This document shows, piece after piece, positions 1-7,953 of a stretch of DNA of 27,814 nucleotides (the stretch's first letter is position 1; every line of letters begins with the position of its first letter). The position numbers were made by a program, and so were the translations under genes. Source of the stretch: Pseudobutyrivibrio sp. UBA1225 (lineage in GTDB: Bacteria > Bacillota > Clostridia > Lachnospirales > Lachnospiraceae). Under the pieces are notes generated by a model that was not told where the DNA came from, did no database searches, and worked only from the letters and a program-made list of their open reading frames with translations. Where the stretch lies: positions 242-28,055 of the forward strand of contig DBWZ01000031.1 of the NCBI GenBank assembly GCA_002309345.1, in the 5' to 3' direction.

Positions 1-674
1 TTAAATACGATGCAGTGCTCGTTGTAATATACATATGGGCTATACTGGAATCCCCATTTGCTATCATTAATAGTAATAGGAATGATTCTGTGATTCTCAC
101 GGGCAGGATGATTGCTTCTGCCTGCATATCCCTCATTTTCCATACAGAGCTGGCACTTTGGATATGATGACTGCTTTGCATTCTTTGCAGCAGCAATAGC
201 CTTAGGATCTTTTTCTGGCTTTGAAAGATTGATTGTGATATCAAGTGTTCCATAATCAGTCTCTGTAGTCCACTTTAAATCCTTCTTAACTCTATAGGTG
301 CGGATATAATCAGATGCCTTGCTAAGATTATAGAAATAATCTGTAGCTGCCTTAGCACCTTCATTTTTATAAATGTTATTAAACTCTGTAATTACCTGTG
401 ATGGTCTTGGACAAAGGCAATTCATAAGCTTTGTATCGAATAAATCTCTATAAGTAACAGAATCCTCAATAATGCCTTTTTTAACAGCCTCATCTAAAAG
501 ATCTGCAAGAACATCCTCAAGAACGATATCAGACATATCGCAATCTGGATCAGTGTACTCGTCCTCCTTGAGACATTCTAACAAGAGATTTGTAGTGTAG
601 ATTCGCTCGCACTCTGGTGTAAGCCCCTTATTAATTCCATACTGAACTAATTTTTTTATACTTTCCTGAACCAT
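1..674 (-). CDS. galT: UDP-glucose--hexose-1-phosphate uridylyltransferase, class II, N-terminal part (cut by window edge)
   Basis: This is the Leloir-pathway enzyme that exchanges UMP between UDP-glucose and galactose-1-phosphate in the cytoplasm. Translation from the ATG at 674 stays open for 224 codons and runs off the left edge. The start MVQESIKKLVQYGINKGL and the segment reading YPKCQLCMENEGYAGR, followed by NHPARENHRIIPI and QYSPYVYYNEHCIVF, are typical of the Firmicutes form of GalT (about 490-500 aa), which differs from the E. coli type. More than half of the protein, including the catalytic histidine region, lies outside the window. A GGAGGAG ribosome binding site sits at about 677-684. 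The gene follows the dnaJ terminator and so should have its own promoter in the 675-797 gap. Confidence 0.88.
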   Translation of the reverse strand, partial: MVQESIKKLVQYGINKGLTPECERIYTTNLLLECLKEDEYTDPDCDMSDIVLEDVLADLLDEAVKKGIIEDSVTYRDLFDTKLMNCLCPRPSQVITEFNNIYKNEGAKAATDYFYNLSKASDYIRTYRVKKDLKWTTETDYGTLDITINLSKPEKDPKAIAAAKNAKQSSYPKCQLCMENEGYAGRSNHPARENHRIIPITINDSKWGFQYSPYVYYNEHCIVF

Positions 675-733
675 AATCTCCTCCGATTATTTCCAAATAT
701 TGTATTTCAAATTATTTATACCCTATGGAAACT

Positions 734-763
734 ATTTTAAACCATTTCAGTTTTCAAATTCAA
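734..763 (-). promoter_or_regulatory. Possible galT promoter
   Basis: On the minus strand a TTGAAT (758-763) is followed after 18 bp by TAAAAT (734-739). Both boxes match the sigma-A consensus only partly. The gap 675-797 must hold the galT promoter if the dnaJ terminator works. An 11-bp near-repeat (755-765 and 785-795) overlaps and precedes the -35 box. Confidence 0.35.
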
Positions 764-797
764 CCTTTCTTACTAAAAATGTTGCAAATTCGACCAT

Positions 798-831
798 AAA
801 AAAAGCTAGTAGCCCTTTTCGACTACTAGCT
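798..831 (-). terminator. Intrinsic terminator of the hrcA-grpE-dnaK-dnaJ operon
   Basis: On the minus strand an 8-bp stem, CTACTAGC paired with GCTAGTAG (arms 823-830 and 805-812, extended by one A-T pair), closes a 10-nt loop. It is followed directly by seven T residues (798-804 on the plus strand as A). It begins seven bases after the dnaJ stop codon. Confidence 0.9.
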
Positions 832-837
832 AACATT

Positions 838-2013
838 TTATAAATCATCTATTGCATCTTTAATCTTATCTGCAAATCCCTTGCGCTTCTTCTCTGTCTT
901 AACTGTCTTTGGACCACCTGTTGTAGTGTTCCCTGTAAGCTCATCGTATTTACGAAGTGCGTCCTTTGCATCCTTTGAAAGTGATGTAGGAACCTGAACT
1001 ACAAGTGTAACGTAGTGGTCACCTCTCATATTCTTGTTTCTGAGGGAAGGTACACCCTTGCCCCTTAAACGAATCTGAGTATCTGTCTGTGTACCAGGCT
1101 TAACCTCATAAGAAACCTTGCCATCAAGAGTCTCGATAATAACCTCTCCACCAAGCGCTGCCTGAGCAAACGAAATAGGTGCATTAGAATAGATATCATA
1201 ATCTCTACGATGGAACACATCGTGTTTTGATACTATAACCTCTACAAGCAAATCGCCTCTAGGTCCGCCGTTTCTACCTGGCTCACCTTTCTCACGGATG
1301 CGTACACTCTGACCATTATCAATACCCGCAGGAATAGATACTGAAATCTTCTTTTTGCGAGCAACATAACCTGTACCGTTACACTCTGGACAAGGTGTAT
1401 CAATAACCTCGCCTGCGCCACCACAGTCAGGACATGTGGTAACATTCTGAACCATTCCAAAGAGTGATTGCTGAGTAACAACAACTCTACCTTTACCACC
1501 ACACTTTGAACAAGTGCGCTTAGATGTGCCTGGCTTAGCACCAGTACCGTGGCAATTTGCACACTCTTCTTTGAGCACTATCTCAATCTGCTTCTCGCAA
1601 CCAAAAGCTGCCTCTTCAAAAGAAACATGTACAGCCGCTCTAAGATTGGCGCCACGCATCGGACCATTAGAAGCACGACTGCTTCCGCCGCCTCCAAAGA
1701 AGCTGCCAAATATATCGCCAAATATATCGCCAAAATCCATACCCGAGAAGTCGAAGCCGCCTGCTCCGCCACCGCCGCCATTTTCAAATGCAGCATGACC
1801 GAACTGATCGTACTGACGTCTCTTGTCTGGATCAGAAAGAATCGCATAAGCCTCTGAGGCCTCCTTGAATTTCTTTTCAGCCTCAGCATCACCTGGGTTC
1901 ATATCCGGATGATACTTCTTCGCAAGCTTTCTATATGCACTTTTTAGCTCACCGTCTGAAGCTGTCTTGGATACACCAAGGACCTCATAGTAATCGCGTT
2001 TTTGTTCTGCCAT
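838..2013 (-). CDS. dnaJ: Chaperone DnaJ (Hsp40)
   Basis: Co-chaperone that delivers unfolded clients to DnaK and stimulates its ATPase. At 391 aa it has the full type I layout: J domain at residues 1-70 with the HPD motif at 35-37, a Gly/Phe-rich linker (about 75-120, rich in GGG and FGDIFG), a zinc domain with four CxxCxGxG repeats (CANCHGTG, CSKCGGKG, CPDCGGAG, CPECNGTG), then the C-terminal substrate-binding domain. An AAGGA element nine bases before the ATG serves as ribosome binding site. It is the last gene of the hrcA operon, separated from dnaK by an unusually long 233-bp spacer filled with hairpins and repeats, so its expression could be tuned relative to dnaK. Confidence 0.98.
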   Translation of the reverse strand: MAEQKRDYYEVLGVSKTASDGELKSAYRKLAKKYHPDMNPGDAEAEKKFKEASEAYAILSDPDKRRQYDQFGHAAFENGGGGGAGGFDFSGMDFGDIFGDIFGSFFGGGGSSRASNGPMRGANLRAAVHVSFEEAAFGCEKQIEIVLKEECANCHGTGAKPGTSKRTCSKCGGKGRVVVTQQSLFGMVQNVTTCPDCGGAGEVIDTPCPECNGTGYVARKKKISVSIPAGIDNGQSVRIREKGEPGRNGGPRGDLLVEVIVSKHDVFHRRDYDIYSNAPISFAQAALGGEVIIETLDGKVSYEVKPGTQTDTQIRLRGKGVPSLRNKNMRGDHYVTLVVQVPTSLSKDAKDALRKYDELTGNTTTGGPKTVKTEKKRKGFADKIKDAIDDL

Positions 2014-2037
2014 TTTATTATATCCTTTATTATGCTT

Positions 2038-2064
2038 ATAGCTCCCTCGATTTTAGGGAGCTAT
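2038..2064 (-). other. Hairpin directly upstream of dnaJ
   Basis: A perfect 10-bp inverted repeat, ATAGCTCCCT and AGGGAGCTAT (2038-2047 and 2055-2064), with a 7-nt loop lies about 25 bases before the dnaJ start. No T-run follows on the minus strand, so it is not a normal terminator. It may protect or separate the dnaJ part of the operon mRNA (inference). Confidence 0.7.
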
Positions 2065-2084
2065 TTAAACTTGTTATTAAAATA

Positions 2085-2123
2085 CTGCCAAGTACGAATT
2101 GAATAATTCTGATGAATTATTCA
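2085..2123. repeat. 39-bp palindromic direct repeat, copy 1
   Basis: Identical over 39 bp to 2205-2243, and over 42 of 43 bp when extended left to 2081. The core is an inverted repeat GAATAATTC-TGAT-GAATTATTC (2101-2122). The two copies are exactly 120 bp apart in the dnaK-dnaJ spacer. Confidence 0.9.
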
Positions 2124-2204
2124 TGGTTAATTCGCGCAATCGGTAATGCGCTCATTAATCCAGCTCCGCTGGACATGATTTTTCTTCATTTCATTCGAAA
2201 AATC
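2124..2204. other. Hairpin-rich segment between the two direct repeats
   Basis: This 81-bp segment contains three further short inverted repeats: GCGCA/TGCGC (2134-2151), TCCAGC-TCC-GCTGGA (2159-2173) and ATTTTTC/GAAAAAT (2178-2203). There is no open frame of note. Together with the flanking repeats it forms a compact block of about 160 bp. Confidence 0.6.
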
Positions 2205-2243
2205 CTGCCAAGTACGAATTGAATAATTCTGATGAATTATTCA
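2205..2243. repeat. 39-bp palindromic direct repeat, copy 2
   Basis: Second copy of 2085-2123. Here the dyad is longer: arms of 14 bp (2216-2229 and 2234-2247, GAATTGAATAATTC and its complement) around the loop TGAT. The right arm reaches into the dnaK stop codon at 2247-2249. Confidence 0.9.
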
Positions 2244-2246
2244 ATT

Positions 2247-4142
2247 CTATACCTCCTTAAAATCCGCATCGACAACGTCGTCGTTTGCTGCACCTGCATC
2301 AGCTGCTCCAGCACCTGCGCCTGCTCCTGTGAACTGGCTCATATCTGGACCTGCACCTGCTGCACCCTGAGCTGCCTGAGTCTGATCGTACATTTTTGCA
2401 AATACCTTCTGAGCTGACTCTGTGAGCTTCTCCTGAGCTGCCTTAAGCTCACCAATCTGAGAATCGCTCATCTCTTCTGGTGTTGTGTACTGATCAAGAA
2501 GCTTCTGAGCTGCTTCGATATCAGCATCTACTGCAGACTTATCTGCTGCGTCAATCTTGTCGCCAACTTCATCAAGAGCCTTCTTTGTCTGAAATACAAA
2601 GCTCTCAAGATCATTTCTAGTATCAACAGCTTCTTTACGCTTCTTATCCTGAGCCTCGTATTCAGCTGCTTCCTTAACTGCCTTATCGATATCTTCATCA
2701 GACATGTTAGAGCCAGCAGTAATAGTGATGTGCTGCTCTTTGCCTGTTCCAAGATCCTTAGCAGAAACGTTTACAATACCGTTTGCATCGATATCGAATG
2801 TAACCTCAATCTGTGGTACCCCTCTCATTGCTGGTGGAATACCATCAAGTCTGAACTGTCCAAGTGACTTATTATCCTTAGCGAACTGTCTCTCACCCTG
2901 TACAACGTTGATATCAACGGCTGTCTGGTTGTCAGCTGCTGTAGAGAATACCTGACTCTTCTTTGTAGGGATAGTTGTGTTTCTCTCAATAAGCTTAGTT
3001 GCAATACCACCCATTGTCTCGATAGAAAGTGAAAGTGGTGTAACATCGAGAAGAAGGATATCGCCTGCACCTGCATCACCAGCAAGCTTACCACCCTGGA
3101 TAGAAGCACCGATAGCTACACACTCATCTGGGTTAAGAGTCTTGCTTGGCTCGTGACCTGTAAGAGCCTTTACCTTATCCTGAACTGCTGGGATTCTTGT
3201 AGAACCACCAACAAGAAGTACCTTTGAAAGCTCTGATGCATTTAAGCCTGCATCCTTAAGAGCCTGATTTACAGGACCTGCTGTAGCTTCAACAAGGTCG
3301 TGTGTCAACTCGTCAAACTTAGCACGTGTAAGGTTCATATCGAAGTGCTTTGGACCTTCTGCTGTTGCTGTGATGAATGGAAGATTGATATTTGTAGTTG
3401 TTGCTGAAGAAAGCTCCTTCTTAGCCTTCTCTGCTGCTTCCTTAAGTCTCTGAAGAGCCATCTTGTCTGTAGAAAGATCAACACCTTCAGCTGCCTTAAA
3501 CTCAGAAAGCATCCAATCTGTAATCTTCTGATCGAAATCATCACCACCAAGTCTGTTGTTACCAGCTGTAGCAAGAACCTCGATTACGCCATCACCGATT
3601 TCAATGATAGAAACATCAAATGTACCACCACCTAAATCGTATACCATAATCTTTTGCTCGTTCTCGTTATCAAGACCATAAGCAAGAGCTGCTGCTGTTG
3701 GCTCGTTGATGATACGCTTTACATCAAGACCTGCAATTTTACCAGCGTCCTTTGTAGCCTGACGCTGAGCATCGTTGAAGTATGCAGGAACAGTGATAAC
3801 TGCCTCTGAAACTGACTCGCCAAGATAGTTCTCAGCGTCGCTCTTAAGCTTCTGAAGAATCATAGCTGAAATCTGCTGTGGAGAGTACTTCTTGTCATCG
3901 ATGATACGACCGTTGTCAGTACCCATATCTCTCTTGATAGATGCGATTGTCTTTTCAGCATTAGTAACTGCCTGACGCTTTGCTGGCTCACCAACAAGAC
4001 GCTCACCAGTCTTAGTAAAAGCTACGATAGATGGAGTTGTTCTAGCTCCCTCTGTGTTTGCGATAACAGTTGGCTTACCACCTTCCATTACAGCAACGCA
4101 ACTGTTTGTTGTTCCTAAATCGATACCAATAATCTTTCCCAT
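2247..4142 (-). CDS. dnaK: Molecular chaperone DnaK (Hsp70)
   Basis: ATP-driven chaperone that binds exposed hydrophobic segments and works with DnaJ and GrpE in the cytoplasm. At 631 aa it matches Gram-positive DnaK, which is shorter than the E. coli protein. It opens with the phosphate-1 motif GIDLGTTNSCVAV, contains the phosphate-2 motif VYDLGGGTFDVSI and the conserved VNEPTAAALAYG-type stretch (here IINEPTAAALAYGLDN), then the linker DVTPLSLSIET and the beta-sandwich substrate domain. The tail is Gly/Ala-rich and ends in DDVVDADFKEV. An AGGAGG sequence precedes the ATG. It is the third gene of the CIRCE-controlled operon; no second CIRCE is seen just upstream. Confidence 0.99.
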   Translation of the reverse strand: MGKIIGIDLGTTNSCVAVMEGGKPTVIANTEGARTTPSIVAFTKTGERLVGEPAKRQAVTNAEKTIASIKRDMGTDNGRIIDDKKYSPQQISAMILQKLKSDAENYLGESVSEAVITVPAYFNDAQRQATKDAGKIAGLDVKRIINEPTAAALAYGLDNENEQKIMVYDLGGGTFDVSIIEIGDGVIEVLATAGNNRLGGDDFDQKITDWMLSEFKAAEGVDLSTDKMALQRLKEAAEKAKKELSSATTTNINLPFITATAEGPKHFDMNLTRAKFDELTHDLVEATAGPVNQALKDAGLNASELSKVLLVGGSTRIPAVQDKVKALTGHEPSKTLNPDECVAIGASIQGGKLAGDAGAGDILLLDVTPLSLSIETMGGIATKLIERNTTIPTKKSQVFSTAADNQTAVDINVVQGERQFAKDNKSLGQFRLDGIPPAMRGVPQIEVTFDIDANGIVNVSAKDLGTGKEQHITITAGSNMSDEDIDKAVKEAAEYEAQDKKRKEAVDTRNDLESFVFQTKKALDEVGDKIDAADKSAVDADIEAAQKLLDQYTTPEEMSDSQIGELKAAQEKLTESAQKVFAKMYDQTQAAQGAAGAGPDMSQFTGAGAGAGAADAGAANDDVVDADFKEV

Positions 4143-4180
4143 AATGTATTTCCTCCTAATTTATCCTTTCTAATCTGATT

Positions 4181-4238
4181 TATATCGTCGCTTCGCTCCT
4201 GACACTAACAAGTCTTCGCAAGCTAAAATTTTAGTGCC
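4181..4238 (-). other. Hairpins in the grpE-dnaK spacer
   Basis: On the minus strand GGCACTAA (4231-4238) pairs with TTAGTGTC (4201-4208, one G-U pair). It encloses a smaller stem-loop with the apical sequence CTTGCGAAG. A second short dyad, GAGCGAAGCGAC, follows at about 4187-4198. No T-run follows, so it is not an obvious terminator. Confidence 0.5.
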
Positions 4239-4241
4239 ATC

Positions 4242-4874
4242 TTAGTTAGCGACCTTAACCATTGAATGGCGAATCACTGTGTCATTCAACATATAGCCTT
4301 TTTGGAACTCTTCGACTATGACATTTTCTCCTACTTCATCATCTTCAACGTGCATAACAGCGTTGTGATAATCTGGGTTGAATTCCTGGCCTACAGCCTC
4401 GATAGGCTTAACTCCTGCCTCGTCAAGTGTTGTAAGCAATTGCTTGTATATCATGAGCATTCCATCAGAAAATGGATCTGCTCCCTCCTCAACTGTAGCA
4501 AGCCCTCTCTCGAAGTTGTCTACCACAGGAAGAATCTTTTCAACGATGCTCTTGGCACCAGTTGCGAACATCTGCGCCTTTTCAAGCTCAGTACGACGTC
4601 TGAAGTTTTCAAACTCAGCCATCTGACGAGTAACTCTATCTGTGAGCTGCTCAATCTGCTCGTCCTTTTTATCCTTTTTCTTTTCTTTTTTCTTTATAGG
4701 CTTTCTGAAATCCTTTGCTTCTTGGCCTTCTTCTGTTTTGCCTTCTGGACTCTCTATTGGTTTGCTAGCTGATTGCCCGTATGTTCCTTCTGACATTGCT
4801 TCAGCTTTTCCAACGGCTTCCTTAACTGCCTCTTCCATAGAGAATTCCTCCATTTTTTCTTTATTCTCTGCCAC
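4242..4874 (-). CDS. grpE: Nucleotide exchange factor GrpE
   Basis: Dimeric cofactor that releases ADP from DnaK. The 210-aa protein has a low-complexity acidic and Lys-rich N-terminal region (a KKKEKKKDKK run near residue 62), a coiled-coil (about 75-110, with RQMAEFENFRRRTELEKAQ), and the conserved C-terminal beta domain with FNPDYHNAV and GYMLNDTVIRHSMVKV. The start is GTG at 4874, supported by AAGGAG about eight bases upstream; the next in-frame ATG (residue 8) has no such site. It follows hrcA by only 15 bp, so the two are co-transcribed. Confidence 0.97.
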   Translation of the reverse strand: MAENKEKMEEFSMEEAVKEAVGKAEAMSEGTYGQSASKPIESPEGKTEEGQEAKDFRKPIKKKEKKKDKKDEQIEQLTDRVTRQMAEFENFRRRTELEKAQMFATGAKSIVEKILPVVDNFERGLATVEEGADPFSDGMLMIYKQLLTTLDEAGVKPIEAVGQEFNPDYHNAVMHVEDDEVGENVIVEEFQKGYMLNDTVIRHSMVKVAN

Positions 4875-4889
4875 TAGTTTTCTCCTTAA

Positions 4890-5939
4890 TTATGAATCTT
4901 TGCCTTCTTTTTTAAGTATCTTATCAAGTTGCCCCTTAAGGCTTTTTATATTATCAACAACTTTTTCGTAATCCATTCGCTTTGGACCAACGATACCGAT
5001 GGTACCTTTGACTCCGTCCCCAAGCTCATAGGTTGCTGTAACAATCGAGCAATCCTTCATGGTAGATATTGGTGTTTCTTCACCGATGTATACCTGAATG
5101 CCTGTGTTTTCATCATCAATATTGGAATCCGAAAGCAGCTCCATCAATGATTGTTTTTCCTCGAAGGTATCTAATAGCTCTGACGCCTTTTTGGAATCTG
5201 AAAGCTCAGGATATTTGAAGATGTTGGTTGCACCAGATGTGTAAACCTGTAAATCTTCGTCCTCTGTGATTGTCTCTGCTACAGTGTCAAGCACCTGGGC
5301 GATAATCTCGTCATGGATACCTGCCTGATCCTTTAGACGACTGATTAATGCAAGATTAATCTGGTCAACTGTAAGACCGTTTAGGTTGGTATTCAAAAGC
5401 ATGTTGAGTTTAAGCAATGTCTCATTATCAAGTGGCTTTTCAACGTTGATGATTTTGTTTTTGACAATGTTGCCATCCATAACAACAACTGAAAGCACTT
5501 GATGCTCGTCGACAGCCGAAAGCTGAACGAACTTTAATCTATTTGAAACAACCGATGGAGCAGAAATCATAGTGGCATATTGTGTGTTGGTTGCAAGAAC
5601 CTTTGCCACGTTCTTGAGAAGACTTTCCATCTTCTCTGTTTTTTCTATCATCCACTCCTGCATATCGGAAACTTCTTTGTCCTTGGTGGCTATAAGATTG
5701 TTTACATAGAATCTATAGCCCTTGTCTGAAGGGATGCGCCCTGCAGATGTATGAGGTTGAACGATGTAGCCCAAATCCTCTAAGTCTGACATCTCATTTC
5801 GAATGGTGGCAGAACTTAAATTTAAATCTGTATATTTAGAAATTGTACGAGAACCAACAGGTTCGCCAGTTTCTAGATAGTTTTTAATAATTGCATTTAA
5901 AATTTTAACTTTTCTTTCATCAAGTTCGATGTCTGCCAT
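4890..5939 (-). CDS. hrcA: Heat-inducible transcription repressor HrcA
   Basis: Repressor that binds the CIRCE operator and is released under heat stress when chaperones are busy. The 349-aa length is normal. The N-terminal winged helix (about 1-75) contains KILNAIIKNYLETGEPVGS and SSATIRNEMSDLEDLGY, the family signature, followed by HTSAGRIPSDKGYRFYV. A GAF-like domain follows and the end is Lys-rich. The ATG at 5939 has GAGGTG a few bases upstream. It is the first gene of the operon, and the CIRCE site 28 bp upstream implies autoregulation together with grpE, dnaK and dnaJ. Confidence 0.98.
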   Translation of the reverse strand: MADIELDERKVKILNAIIKNYLETGEPVGSRTISKYTDLNLSSATIRNEMSDLEDLGYIVQPHTSAGRIPSDKGYRFYVNNLIATKDKEVSDMQEWMIEKTEKMESLLKNVAKVLATNTQYATMISAPSVVSNRLKFVQLSAVDEHQVLSVVVMDGNIVKNKIINVEKPLDNETLLKLNMLLNTNLNGLTVDQINLALISRLKDQAGIHDEIIAQVLDTVAETITEDEDLQVYTSGATNIFKYPELSDSKKASELLDTFEEKQSLMELLSDSNIDDENTGIQVYIGEETPISTMKDCSIVTATYELGDGVKGTIGIVGPKRMDYEKVVDNIKSLKGQLDKILKKEGKDS

Positions 5940-5966
5940 ACATTCACCTCACTTCCGACTTTGTTG

Positions 5967-5993
5967 TTAGCACTCAATCAAAAAGAGTGCTAA
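5967..5993 (-). promoter_or_regulatory. CIRCE operator (HrcA-binding site)
   Basis: TTAGCACTC-N9-GAGTGCTAA is a perfect match to the CIRCE consensus. It lies between the predicted hrcA transcription start and the hrcA start codon, as expected for a repressor site in the 5' untranslated region. Confidence 0.98.
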
Positions 5994-6008
5994 TCATTTT
6001 CTGAAGTT

Positions 6009-6037
6009 AATTTACACCTACCACATTCATTTGTCAA
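6009..6037 (-). promoter_or_regulatory. Promoter of the hrcA operon
   Basis: Minus-strand TTGACA (6032-6037) is a perfect -35. About 16-17 bp further lies a weak -10 (TAAATT at 6009-6014, or GTAAAT one base over). The start would fall near 6002, just before CIRCE. Confidence 0.75.
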
Positions 6038-6084
6038 CCGGCTTTAGAATTATTTAAGATTTTATTTATTCATTGTTAATCATC

Positions 6085-6113
6085 TTTAAATTTATCCGCA
6101 GCTTTGGTAATAT
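6085..6113 (+). promoter_or_regulatory. Promoter of lepA-hemW
   Basis: TTTAAA (6085-6090), a 17-bp spacer, then TAATAT (6108-6113) preceded by TGG, which makes an extended -10. It lies in the divergent hrcA-lepA gap, 33 bp before the lepA start codon. Confidence 0.6.
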
Positions 6114-6146
6114 ATGAACAGAATTTTTTTGAGGTGAAAAAGATTA

Positions 6147-7952
6147 ATGGATCAAAGTAAAATAAGAAACTTTTGCATAGTAGCACACATCGACCACGGC
6201 AAGTCTACTCTTGCTGACCGCATCATTCAAATGACTGGCACACTTACTGACCGCGAGATGCAAGCTCAGGTGTTAGACAATATGGATCTTGAGCGCGAAC
6301 GCGGCATTACAATCAAATCCCAAGCCGTTCGTATCATATACAAAGCAGACGATGGACAGGAGTACATTTTCAACCTTATTGATACTCCTGGTCACGTGGA
6401 TTTCAACTACGAGGTTTCCCGCTCCCTCGCAGCCTGCGATGGCGCAATCCTCGTTGTAGATGCAGCTCAGGGTATCGAGGCTCAGACTCTCGCCAATGTT
6501 TATCTGGCTTTAGACCACGACCTTGATGTTATCCCTGTAATCAACAAAATTGATTTACCTTCGGCAGATCCAGAGCGTGTCATCGAAGAAATCGAAGATG
6601 TTATCGGTTTAGAAGCTCAAGAGGCTCCTCAGATTTCTGCCAAGACAGGTCTTAATATTCACGATGTTCTAGAAGCGATTGTCAATCAGCTTCCAGCTCC
6701 AAAGGGCGACCCAAGCGCTCCTCTTCAAGCACTTATATTTGACTCTTTATACGACCCATACAAAGGCGTTATCGTATTTTGTCGAGTTAAAGAAGGAACA
6801 CTCAAGGTGGGTGACAGCGTCAAGATGATGGCCACAGGCGCCCAGTTTGATGTTGTAGAAGTTGGTTACTTCGGTGCAGGTCAATTCATCCCTTGCGATG
6901 AGCTTCCAGCAGGTATGGTTGGTTACATGACAGCTTCTATCAAAAATGTTCGTGACACTCGCGTTGGTGATACCATCACACATACCAACGCTCCAGCTGC
7001 CGAGCCACTTCCAGGTTATAAAAAAGTCAACCCAATGGTTTACTGCGGAATGTATCCTGCTGACGGTGCTAAATATCCTGATTTAAGAGATGCACTTGAA
7101 AAGCTCCAGCTCAACGACGCCGCTTTACAATTCGAGCCAGAGACCTCAGTCGCTCTCGGATTTGGTTTCCGCTGCGGATTCCTTGGACTTCTCCATCTAG
7201 AGATTATTCAGGAACGCCTTGAGCGCGAATACAACCTTGATTTGGTTACTACAGCCCCTGGCGTAGTTTATCGGGTATATAAAACCGACGGCACCATGAT
7301 TGAGCTTACTAACCCTAGCAATCTTCCTGACCCTAGCGAGATTGATTACATGGAAGAACCAATCGTCGAAGCCGAGATTATGGTTACTAGCGACTACATC
7401 GGTGCAATCATGGATTTGTGCCAAGAGCGTCGCGGTCAGTATATCAGCATGGAATACATCGAGGAAACTCGAGCACTTATCAGATACACTCTTCCGCTCA
7501 ACGAAATCATCTACGATTTCTTTGATGCGTTAAAGAGTCGTTCAAGAGGTTACGCTTCCTTTGATTATGAGATGAAGGGATATATGAAGTCTGACCTTGT
7601 CAAGCTTGATATCCTTATTAATAAAGAAGAAGTTGATGCACTTTCATTCATCGTCTTCTCTGGCACTGCCTACGAGCGCGGTCGCAAGATGTGCGAAAAG
7701 CTCAAAGAAGAAATACCACGTCACCTTTTCGAGATTCCAATTCAGGCTGCTGTGGGTTCAAAGGTTATCGCTAGAGAAACCGTCAAGGCCATGCGCAAGG
7801 ACGTACTTGCCAAGTGCTACGGCGGCGATATCACACGAAAGAAAAAGCTTCTTGAAAAGCAAAAAGAAGGTAAAAAACGAATGCGTCAGATTGGCAATGT
7901 AGAAATTCCTCAAGCTGCCTTCATGAGCGTTCTCAAATTGGACGAGGATTAA
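6147..7952 (+). CDS. lepA: Elongation factor 4 (LepA), ribosome back-translocating GTPase
   Basis: Translational GTPase that acts on stalled or pretranslocation ribosomes. The 601-aa protein carries the P-loop AHIDHGKST (13-21), switch II DTPGHVDF, and NKIDLPSADP, where the SADP after NKIDLP is typical of LepA. EF-G-like domains III and V follow. The LepA-specific C-terminal domain ends in KKKLLEKQKEGKKRMRQIG and VEIPQAAFMSVLK. GAGGTG at 6131-6136 is the ribosome binding site. hemW starts one base after the stop codon, so the two genes form a translationally linked pair. Confidence 0.99.
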   Translation: MDQSKIRNFCIVAHIDHGKSTLADRIIQMTGTLTDREMQAQVLDNMDLERERGITIKSQAVRIIYKADDGQEYIFNLIDTPGHVDFNYEVSRSLAACDGAILVVDAAQGIEAQTLANVYLALDHDLDVIPVINKIDLPSADPERVIEEIEDVIGLEAQEAPQISAKTGLNIHDVLEAIVNQLPAPKGDPSAPLQALIFDSLYDPYKGVIVFCRVKEGTLKVGDSVKMMATGAQFDVVEVGYFGAGQFIPCDELPAGMVGYMTASIKNVRDTRVGDTITHTNAPAAEPLPGYKKVNPMVYCGMYPADGAKYPDLRDALEKLQLNDAALQFEPETSVALGFGFRCGFLGLLHLEIIQERLEREYNLDLVTTAPGVVYRVYKTDGTMIELTNPSNLPDPSEIDYMEEPIVEAEIMVTSDYIGAIMDLCQERRGQYISMEYIEETRALIRYTLPLNEIIYDFFDALKSRSRGYASFDYEMKGYMKSDLVKLDILINKEEVDALSFIVFSGTAYERGRKMCEKLKEEIPRHLFEIPIQAAVGSKVIARETVKAMRKDVLAKCYGGDITRKKKLLEKQKEGKKRMRQIGNVEIPQAAFMSVLKLDED

Positions 7953-7953
7953 A

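Noticed and set aside
4143..4241. Second CIRCE or separate heat-shock promoter before dnaK
   Set aside because: No TTAGCACTC-type half site and no convincing -35/-10 pair is present; only hairpins are seen.
4266..4772. 168-codon plus-strand open frame
   Set aside because: Lies opposite grpE, rich in Phe, Leu and Cys with no ribosome binding site; it is an antisense shadow.
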